From Syntrophaceae bacterium CG2_30_49_12 (lineage in GTDB: Bacteria; Desulfobacterota; Syntrophia; Syntrophales; CG2-30-49-12): DNA of 11,942 nucleotides. Positions within the stretch are counted from its first letter, which is position 1. Each line of letters starts with the position of its first letter. The stretch is from NCBI GenBank assembly GCA_001873675.1, contig MNZP01000037.1, forward strand, positions 1 to 11,942, given 5' to 3'. Shown piece by piece: positions 5,934 through 11,942 of this stretch. The notes beneath the pieces were generated by a model. The model worked only from the letters and a program-made list of their open reading frames with translations. It did not search any database and was not told the DNA's origin. The translations under genes were made by a program, and so were the position numbers.

Positions 5934-6425
5934 GTGTCGAGGGTAACATACGGGAACAAATGGGGGCGGGTCCGTACCCATACCGTGGCCGCGAGGCCCG
6001 GGACAACGAGACCAGTGGAAGATGTGGTAAGGGAAATCAAGAAAGGACAAGAGGATCTGCGAGGGGAAGATTACCGGGAACGGTCGCTGAATCTTTATGG
6101 TTTTATATGTGCCCGCTGTGGGAGGGAGTTTAACGAGACTAACCGCCATCTGCTGACGGTTCACCACCGGGATGGCAACCATCACAACAATCCGTTGGAC
6201 GGGAGCAACTGGGAAAATCTCTGTGTCTACTGTCATGAGGATATTCATAGCCGGTCTCTTCTTGGAAGTTATCTGGAAGGGTCGTCCGGGACAGATGAAT
6301 GCAGTTTCGATGAAAGCAGTCTCGTGTATAAAGATGAAAGGAAAGAAACAGCTCCCTCCGGCTTGGGAGTCGTGGGGGAGAAACTGAAGAAGGCCATGGA
6401 AAAGAAAAAGACATCCATCACGTAG
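5934..6425 (+). CDS. YajD-like HNH endonuclease-fold protein
   Basis: This 163-residue protein closely resembles E. coli YajD in its core: ICARCGREF (Cys59/Cys62), LTVHHRDGNHHNNPLDGSNWENL (His77/His78 onward, residues 75-96) and CVYCHEDIH (Cys97/Cys100, His101, His105). The four Cys form a zinc knuckle that frames the beta-beta-alpha metal HNH site, so nucleic-acid binding or nicking is the likely activity. Compared with YajD it has about 45 extra N-terminal residues with RxRTHTVAARPG and a Lys-rich C terminus. The start is GTG 5934, with GGAGGGGA 5 nt upstream. It lies 54 bp after the DUF948 gene and may be co-transcribed. No restriction or toxin partner is adjacent. Confidence 0.82.
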   Translation: MSRVTYGNKWGRVRTHTVAARPGTTRPVEDVVREIKKGQEDLRGEDYRERSLNLYGFICARCGREFNETNRHLLTVHHRDGNHHNNPLDGSNWENLCVYCHEDIHSRSLLGSYLEGSSGTDECSFDESSLVYKDERKETAPSGLGVVGEKLKKAMEKKKTSIT

Positions 6426-6439
6426 TCCTGATATTTTCC

Positions 6440-6467
6440 TTGACAATTATTTCATCTCTAATATAGA
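6440..6467 (+). promoter_or_regulatory. Promoter of the formate dehydrogenase operon
   Basis: TTGACA (6440-6445, perfect -35) is followed after 16 bp by TATAGA (6462-6467). The start would be near 6474, with a leader of about 46 nt. TTTCATCT (6450-6457) and AGATGAAA (6481-6488) form a perfect 8-bp inverted repeat around the -10 box and start site, a plausible operator. Confidence 0.55.
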
Positions 6468-6519
6468 AAATCTGCAATTTAGATGAAAAATTAAAACTTT
6501 GAAAGTTAAATGGGGGAAG

Positions 6520-8481
6520 ATGATGACGGATGTTTTTTTCAGCTCATGGGGGGGGGAGATTGTAGATAACAGGGGTAAGGAACCTGAGAATTATGAAAAA
6601 ATTAAAGGGATTGCACTACCCTCGCAATTTGCGGGGAAGGAAGACATTCGGGCATTGATTGGCTGGTACGGCATTGTATTGAGATCCCGGGATGTCAATA
6701 TTGTTGATCTGTGCCGGGCGTACATAACAGCGGTGCAGAGTGAATCCTGCGGCAAATGTTTTACCTGTCGTGTCGGCACCATGGTCCTGGCAGACACCCT
6801 GACAAAGATCTGCCGGGGAAACGGTGATGAGGGAGATATTGATGCCCTTGTCCGGGTCGCGGAAGTTATTCGGGAAGGTTCAAAATGTAACCTGGGGCAA
6901 ACCGGACCGATTCCCCTTTTAGATGCGGTAAAATTATTTGCTGAAGATTTTAAGAGGGCAGTGCAGGACAAGAAGCCCATCTTAGAAGGCAACTATCACT
7001 ATAAACTTACCGCCCCCTGCATGGATGCCTGCCCGATACATCTGGATATCCCCCGCTATGTAGAATCCATAAAGGAAGGAAAATTCGAGGAGTCACTGAA
7101 TACCATTGTAGAGAAGCTGCCACTTCCCGGTGTGGTCGGGAGAGTTTGTGTAAGACCGTGTGAGATGCATTGTCGCCGAACAATTCTGGATGAACCGATC
7201 TCCATAAAATATCTCAAGCGCTTTGTGGCGGATGATAATCTGAAAAAGAAGAAAAAGGTGTCGTTTAAACAAACACCGTCGGAAAAAACAGGTAAAGTTG
7301 CCATTATCGGTGCAGGACCTGCCGGACTGGCCTGTGCTTATCACTTGGCGCTCAAGGGGCATACGGTCACGATTTACGAGAGATTTGGAGAACCAGGCGG
7401 GATGGCGGCAATGGGTATTCCTGATTATCGTCTCCCGAGGAATATCCTCGGTTTTGAGGTGGAACAGATTCAAAAGATGGGCGTTGCCATAAAATACAAT
7501 ACAGTGGTGGGAAAGGACATTAAACTTTCTGATATAGAAAAGGAAAGTGAAGCAATATTCATCGGTATCGGGGCTCAAGCCAGCACTGCCATGGGAGTGG
7601 AGGGAGAGGACAAGGGATACGGGGGCTTCATTCCCGGTATTGAGTATCTTCAGAAAATTAACGTGGGAGTTGATCCTTACCCGGAGGGGAAAAAGGTGGT
7701 CGTGGTAGGTGGTGGGAACGTGGCTATAGACTGTGTGCGCTCTTCCTTCCGCATCGGGAAGGAGGACGTAAATCTCGTTTATCGGAGAACAAAGAGAGAA
7801 ATGCCGGCAGATCACGTGGAGATCAAAGATGCCGAGGAAGAGAACGTAACATTCCATTATTTGACCAATCCTAAAAAGATACTCACCAGAGAGGGAATGG
7901 TAATCGGTGTCGAATGTATCCGTATGGAATTAGGTGAGCCGGATGAAAGCGGGCGGAGACGTCCCGTTCCCGTGGAGGGTTCTGAATTCGTAATAGATTG
8001 TGATATCCTGGTTCCCGCGATCGGGCAGGCCATTGATCTGGGGCTCCTCGAGGGTAAATCCGGTGATAATGTAAAAACAACGAGAAAAAGTACCCTGGTG
8101 GTAGATGAGTTCACCATGCAGACAAGCAATCCCAGGATATTTTCTGCCGGCGACTGCGTGACCGGTCCTTCCGCACTTATCAATGCCTGTGCCGGCGGCA
8201 AAAGGGCCGCAGTTAATATAGACTGTTTCATAAATGGCAAGAGATTAGAGGCCACTGATGATGATTATTTTGACAGACTATTCAATGATGTCAAAGTTTT
8301 CGATCCCAGGGAGAAGATAGGATTTTTAGGGGGAAGAAAGATGTTGCACCTGCCGATGCTTCCCCCGGAAGAGAGAAAGCAAACATTTGCCGAAGTAGAA
8401 AAAGGATACCATTTTCTCGAAGCAAAAGCTGAGGCAGATCGTTGCCTGAGATGCTACCGGGTGGGGATGATAGCGGTTTAA
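6520..8481 (+). CDS. fdhB: NAD(P)-dependent formate dehydrogenase beta subunit (NuoF Fe-S domain fused to GltD-like oxidoreductase)
   Basis: This 653-residue flavoprotein passes electrons between NAD(P)H and the catalytic subunit. It starts with only the C-terminal 4Fe-4S part of NuoF (ESCGKCFTCR: Cys77, 80, 83 and Cys123); the NuoF FMN/NADH module is missing. Next comes a glutamate-synthase-small-subunit-like part: CMDACP and RVCVRPC (Cys167, 171, 210, 214) for two 4Fe-4S clusters, an FAD motif GAGPAG near 262, a nucleotide motif VVVVGGGNVAID near 393 with a following VYRR that suits NADPH, and a final CLRC pair (642/645). The same architecture is known from the NADP-dependent formate dehydrogenase of Moorella. 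The start is uncertain: ATG 6520 or 6523 directly after GGGGGAAG, with an in-frame TTG at 6499 less likely. A run of nine G lies at 6548-6556. fdhA follows after 32 bp. Confidence 0.88.
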   Translation: MMTDVFFSSWGGEIVDNRGKEPENYEKIKGIALPSQFAGKEDIRALIGWYGIVLRSRDVNIVDLCRAYITAVQSESCGKCFTCRVGTMVLADTLTKICRGNGDEGDIDALVRVAEVIREGSKCNLGQTGPIPLLDAVKLFAEDFKRAVQDKKPILEGNYHYKLTAPCMDACPIHLDIPRYVESIKEGKFEESLNTIVEKLPLPGVVGRVCVRPCEMHCRRTILDEPISIKYLKRFVADDNLKKKKKVSFKQTPSEKTGKVAIIGAGPAGLACAYHLALKGHTVTIYERFGEPGGMAAMGIPDYRLPRNILGFEVEQIQKMGVAIKYNTVVGKDIKLSDIEKESEAIFIGIGAQASTAMGVEGEDKGYGGFIPGIEYLQKINVGVDPYPEGKKVVVVGGGNVAIDCVRSSFRIGKEDVNLVYRRTKREMPADHVEIKDAEEENVTFHYLTNPKKILTREGMVIGVECIRMELGEPDESGRRRPVPVEGSEFVIDCDILVPAIGQAIDLGLLEGKSGDNVKTTRKSTLVVDEFTMQTSNPRIFSAGDCVTGPSALINACAGGKRAAVNIDCFINGKRLEATDDDYFDRLFNDVKVFDPREKIGFLGGRKMLHLPMLPPEERKQTFAEVEKGYHFLEAKAEADRCLRCYRVGMIAV

Positions 8482-8513
8482 CACAAAAACTATTACATTA
8501 AAGAGGATGGAAA

Positions 8514-11183
8514 ATGGTGAAGCTAACCATTGATGAAAGAGAGATCACGGTAGAGGAAGGCGCCACAATTCTTGACGCTGCGAAACTGGCAGGGATCAAG
8601 ATTCCGACCCTTTGTTATCATAAACGATTAAACCCCATAGGCTCATGCAGGATGTGCGTGGTAGAAATCGAGGGGTTGCCTAATCCCATGACGGCATGCA
8701 CGACACCTGTTGCGGAAGGCATCAAGGTGGTCACAAATTCCGAACGTCTGCAACGGATGAGAAGGGAGACCCTCAAATTGATGCTGGTCAACCACCCCCT
8801 TGACTGTCCCGTCTGTGACAAGGGTGGGGAATGCTCGCTCCAGGATCTGGTATATGAGTTTGAGATAGAGACCGCAGAATACCGGGCGGAGAAAAAAGAG
8901 CGGGAGGCGATTTATGCTACCCCCCTTATCCGCTACTGGCCGGACAGGTGTATCATGTGTCTGCGCTGTGTTGCCGCCTGCCGGGATATAAAAGCGTTAG
9001 GAGCCATTGATATTGTTGGTTCAGGCTTTGGAGCAGGTATATCTCCGGTAAATAAGGAGAAGTGTGAGTCCTGTGGTGAATGTATCAAGGTTTGTCCCAC
9101 CGGAGCTTTAACGGAAAATCTGAGCCGGTACAAGGGGCGCACCTGGATGGTAAATCGTGTCAAGACTACCTGTGCCTACTGTGGATGCGGTTGTCAGCTT
9201 GAACTCAATGTGATGAATAACCGGGTTATCGGTATCACGACAAAAGATGATGATGAAGTAAACAGGGGGAGTTTATGTGTCAAGGGACGCTTTGGGTATG
9301 AATTTATCGGAAGTGAGGAGCGCCTTACAAAGCCTCTTATTAAACGGGACGGGAAATTCCACGAGGCCGCTTGGGATGAGGCGTTGGATCTGGTTGCAGA
9401 AAGATTGACAGCGATTAAAACCGCCGCTGGAAGCGATGCCATTGCCGGTCTCTCTTCCGCCCGGTGTACCAATGAGGAGAATTATCTCATGCAGAAGTTC
9501 CTGCGGGCGGTTATCGGAACAAACAACATAGACCACTGTGCCCGGCTTTGACACTCCTCTACTGTGGCAGGTCTTGCCGCATCATTCGGCAGTGGGGCGA
9601 TGACAAATCCCATCGCCGATCTCCTGAAATCGGAGGTCATATTAGTAACGGGAAGCAATACCACGGAATGTCATCCGATCTTTGCCAACTACATAAAAGA
9701 GGCGGTTCTAAGAAAAGGGGCAAAATTAATCGTTGTAGATCCAAGAAAGATAGATTTAGTTGACTATGCAGATATCTGGCTCAGAGCAAAACCGGGTACT
9801 GATATTGCCTGGATCAACGGGCTTATTCTCCTTATTATTAAGGAAAATTTGCAGGCCTCTGAATATATAAAAGAGAGGACGGAAGGCTTCGAGGAGCTCA
9901 AGGCCGCCGTCGAAAAATATACCCCCCAGTATGTTTCCGGTATTACAGGTATACCGGCTTCAGATTTAATGGAGGCAGCCCGCGCTTATGGCAAGGCAAA
10001 ACCGGCGTCAATCTTGTATACGATGGGAATTACCCAGCATATAACGGGGACCGACACTGTCAAATCCCTGGCGAATCTGGCCATGCTCTGCGGGAATGTT
10101 GGTGTTCCCGGGGGAGGGGTCAATCCCCTCCGCGGGCAGAACAATGTGCAGGGGGCATGTGACCTTGGCGCCCTGCCCAATGTCTTCACGGGGTATCAAC
10201 CGGTTACCGGTGATGAGGTGAGGGAGAAATTTGAAGAGGCATGGGGTGTGAATAACCTCCCCCGCACACCAGGACTTACAGTTACCGAGATGTTCAGCGC
10301 CGCCGAAGAGGGGAAGGTAAAGGCGATATATATCATGGGTGAGAACCCGCTCCTGTCTGACCCGGACATGAATCATATAGAACATTGCCTAAAATCGCTG
10401 GAGTTTCTCGTAGTCCAGGACATATTCCTTACAGAGACGGCGAAGTACGCCGATGTTGTCCTTCCCGCCACATCTTTCGCCGAGAAGGAAGGGACCTTTA
10501 CAAATTCTGAAAGAAGGGTTCAGCGTGTAAGGAAGGCCGTTTCTCCACCGGGGGAGGCGAGAGAAGATTACCGGATAATATGCGAGTTGTCCGGAAGGAT
10601 GGGGTACCCGATGGATTATAAAGGTCCAGAGGATATAATGGAAGAGATCCGTAGCGTAACTCCGAGCTATGCCGGTATAACCTGCCAGCGTATTGAAGGG
10701 GCCGGTATCCCCTGGCCCTGTCCCGATGAAGGCCACCAGGGAACACCGATCCTCCACATAGAAAAGTTCGTGAGGGGTAAAGGGCTATTTTTTGCCATTG
10801 ATTACAAACCACCGGCAGAACCGACGGATGAGGAGTACCCGTTCCTGCTTACCACAGGAAGGGTATTGCAGCATTACCATACCGGCACAATGACCCGTAA
10901 AGGGAGAGGGCTCAATATGCTTTATCCTGAGCTTCTCGCGGAGATAAACACGGATGATGCCGTGCATCTGGGTATCGGCTCCGGTGAGTTTATCCGCATC
11001 GCATCCCGTCGCGGGGATATCAAAGTAAAGTCCTTGATAAGTGAAAGACCGGGCAGGGGGGTTATCTTTGTTCCCTTTCACTTCAGTGAATCGCCGGCAA
11101 ACGCCTTGACGATAAACGCCCTTGACCCGATAGCGAAGATTCCCGAGTACAAGGTGTGTGCGGTTAAGGTGGAAAAGGCGTAA
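8514..11183 (+). CDS. fdhA: Selenocysteine formate dehydrogenase catalytic (alpha) subunit, TGA read through
   Basis: One 889-residue selenoprotein interconverts formate and CO2 at a W/Mo-bisPGD centre in the cytoplasm. Domains in order: [2Fe-2S] ferredoxin (Cys34, 45, 48, 62); NuoG-type His-Cys3 cluster (His94, Cys98, 101, 107); two ferredoxin 4Fe-4S clusters (Cys146-156 and 184-194); the proximal 4Fe-4S cluster (Cys220, 223, 227, 255) with Lys257 in CVKGRF; then the molybdopterin domains and the C-terminal cap. The TGA at 9549-9551 is codon 346 in CARL-Sec-HSSTVAGLAASF, exactly where the family carries Sec or Cys, followed by the conserved His. A SECIS hairpin follows. Later motifs GSNTTE, GENPLLSDPD and PATSFAEKEGT agree. 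The start is ATG 8514 with GAGGA 7 nt upstream. Ordinary gene callers would split this gene at 9551. Confidence 0.96.
9549..9580 (+). promoter_or_regulatory. UGA selenocysteine codon with bacterial SECIS hairpin
   Basis: After TGA (9549-9551) come 18 nt and then a hairpin apex: stem GTGGCA (9564-9569) with TGCCGC (9575-9580), six pairs including one G-U, and loop GGTCT (9570-9574). The GGUCU apical loop and its distance from the UGA match the E. coli fdhF SECIS as I recall it; SelB binds this loop. The hairpin is also coding (VAGLAA). Confidence 0.92.
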
Positions 11184-11189
11184 AGATTA

Positions 11190-11320
11190 GTAACTACTCA
11201 GGTTGTCAGGTTCACAGTTCACGGTTAAGGGTTAAGGGTTAAGGGTTGGCTTGCGTTCTTCATATTTCATTAGTCTAACCTTGAACCGTGAACCATGGAA
11301 CTTTGAACCTGAGTAGATAC
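11190..11320. repeat. Imperfect inverted-repeat element (MITE/REP-like)
   Basis: The ~131-bp element has ends GTAACTACTCAGGTT (11190-11204) and AACCTGAGTAGATAC (11306-11320), inverted with one mismatch in 15. Internal arms continue the pairing in a loose way through GTTCACGGTT and AACCGTGAACC. It fills the gap between the convergent fdhA and FmdB-like genes. The 14-bp left end also appears inverted at 26-39. There is no coding potential of its own, so any movement would need help from elsewhere. It may also act as a transcription end. Confidence 0.7.
11223..11247. repeat. GGTTAAG heptamer tandem repeat
   Basis: Three exact GGTTAAG copies and a partial GGTT lie inside the left arm of the inverted-repeat element. 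The opposite arm has related heptamers (TTGAACC, GTGAACC, 11281-11294). Confidence 0.8.
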
Positions 11321-11331
11321 GAAGATTAAAC

Positions 11332-11820
11332 TTACAGGTCGTAGAGGGTTTCGTCAACACGCGGCTTTGGTCGTTTGCTCCTTTTCCTTGTCCTGGCCTC
11401 GAGGAGAAAAGGCTCTTCCGTTTCCAGTAAATCTCCCATCTCCTCTTCGATCTTCTCAGGATCTTCCCCCCTTTCCATGCGGGAGAGGGCATCCTCCATC
11501 CCCGGCCCCAGATTAAGACCCGTTACGTCAGAGAGTTTCCTCATCAGCAGGGCCGCCTGACGGGGGTCGTCTTCGGCGATTTTATCTGCTTCCCCGGCCA
11601 ACATGGCCATCGCTTTTTCCATCTTTGCTTCGTCAATGGGGGGAAGGTCATCGCTTAGCGCATCTTTTTTTCCTGAAATCCTGGCAAATACAGACATCTG
11701 GCGTTCTAAGCTGACTATTCTGCATTTCGGACAGTGGGGGACCTTTTGGGTGTTGACGGACCTGGAAAAAAAGTTGTAAACGGTATTACATTTCTTACAG
11801 TAAAACTCATAGATTGGCAT
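11332..11820 (-). CDS. FmdB-type zinc-ribbon protein
   Basis: This 162-residue protein begins with the FmdB/CxxC_CxxC regulatory-protein zinc ribbon MPIYEFYCKKCN (Cys8, Cys11) and HCPKC (Cys30, Cys33). The remaining ~120 residues are rich in Glu, Asp, Met and Lys, mostly helical in character (KMEKAMAMLAGEADKIAEDDP), with a basic patch KRSKRPKPR near the end. Family members are small and often of unknown role; the name comes from a putative regulator beside amide or formate genes. The start is ATG 11820 with GAGGT 7 nt upstream. It is convergent with fdhA, so co-transcription is excluded. The zinc-ribbon call is firm; a regulatory function is unproven. Confidence 0.82.
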   Translation of the reverse strand: MPIYEFYCKKCNTVYNFFSRSVNTQKVPHCPKCRIVSLERQMSVFARISGKKDALSDDLPPIDEAKMEKAMAMLAGEADKIAEDDPRQAALLMRKLSDVTGLNLGPGMEDALSRMERGEDPEKIEEEMGDLLETEEPFLLEARTRKRSKRPKPRVDETLYDL

Positions 11821-11830
11821 TGCCGGACCT

Positions 11831-11840
11831 CACTATAGTG
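11831..11840. promoter_or_regulatory. Perfect palindrome upstream of the FmdB-like gene
   Basis: CACTATAGTG is a perfect 10-bp palindrome just upstream of and touching the ribosome site of the minus-strand gene. It could be an operator or chance. Confidence 0.3.
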
Positions 11841-11925
11841 AACGACATAAGTAAAGAGAAGATGGATATAAATTGAATAACGGAGTTTTCTCATTAATTT
11901 CAATGTGCCATGCATTAAAAAGGCT

Positions 11926-11931
11926 ATTATA
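11926..11931 (-). promoter_or_regulatory. Candidate -10 box for the FmdB-like gene
   Basis: A perfect TATAAT on the minus strand lies about 105 bp before the ATG at 11820. The matching -35 box would fall beyond the window edge, so this cannot be completed. Confidence 0.3.
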
Positions 11932-11942
11932 AAGAATTAATC

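Noticed and set aside
5853..6446. 197-codon minus-strand open frame
   Set aside because: It covers the HNH gene on the other strand and has no recognisable motif; the plus-strand frame has the zinc and HNH residues.
7093..7857. 254-codon minus-strand open frame
   Set aside because: It is a shadow of the FAD/NAD(P)H region of fdhB.
8514..9551. fdhA as a pseudogene truncated by nonsense or frameshift
   Set aside because: There is no frame change, the TGA is at the family's Sec/Cys position, and the downstream part is intact to a normal TAA.
9564..11183. A separate plus-strand gene starting at GTG 9564 after the fdh stop
   Set aside because: It is in frame with 8514-9551, and the protein motif continues across the TGA, which is followed by a SECIS. 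The GTG is inside the SECIS stem and has no ribosome site.
11223..11247. Telomere-like TTAAGGG repeats as a replicon end
   Set aside because: Only three copies exist inside an internal inverted-repeat element between two genes; there is no terminal hairpin context.
11715..11915. 66-codon minus-strand open frame at the window end
   Set aside because: It overlaps the start of the FmdB-like gene in another frame, and the zinc-ribbon frame is clearly the real one.

Overview
The window looks like chromosome from an anaerobic bacterium of moderate GC, most plausibly a deltaproteobacterium (Desulfobacterota) with a syntrophic or sulfate-reducing type of metabolism. The reasons are a selenocysteine formate dehydrogenase with a GltD-like partner, a histone-deacetylase/HyuA pair, a free biotinyl carrier beside an HMG-CoA-lyase-like enzyme, strong AAGGAGGTGAT ribosome sites, and intergenic DNA with 7-bp tandem repeats. 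The lineage is inference. No tRNA, rRNA, CRISPR array, transposase or phage gene was seen.

Layout. (1) 1-1519, plus strand: the end of a dispersed repeat, an HMG-CoA-lyase/pyruvate-carboxyltransferase-like enzyme (78-1244) and a 71-residue biotin carrier (1304-1519). (2) 1609-4589, minus strand, convergent with region 1 across a shared hairpin: a HyuA-type hydantoinase/oxoprolinase ATPase, followed 8 bp later by a histone-deacetylase-fold hydrolase with a C-terminal zinc ribbon. Their promoter looks leaderless and has a palindrome between -35 and -10. (3) 4719-6425, plus strand: a small Ala/Pro/Glu-rich lipoprotein with its own terminator, then a YtxH protein, a DUF948 (YtxG-like) membrane protein and a YajD-like HNH nuclease. 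(4) 6520-11183, plus strand: a two-gene formate dehydrogenase operon. The catalytic subunit is split by an in-frame TGA at 9549-9551. A canonical bacterial SECIS hairpin with a GGTCT loop follows 18 nt later, so this is one 889-residue selenoprotein (8514-11183) and not two genes or a frameshift. (5) 11184-11942: a ~131-bp imperfect inverted-repeat element, then a minus-strand FmdB-type zinc-ribbon protein.

How the genes fit together. FdhB (NuoF-type Fe-S domain joined to a GltD-type FAD/NAD(P)H domain) and FdhA (NuoG-type Fe-S domain, ferredoxin clusters and a W/Mo-bisPGD catalytic domain with Sec346) should form a soluble NAD(P)-linked formate dehydrogenase/CO2 reductase. This resembles the NADP-dependent enzyme of Moorella. 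Regions 1 and 2 suggest acyl-CoA or amide chemistry, but the substrates cannot be read from the sequence. The most notable non-coding signals are the SECIS, the leaderless promoter with its embedded palindrome, and a family of intergenic repeats that pair a conserved 14-bp end with heptamer-like tandem cores.
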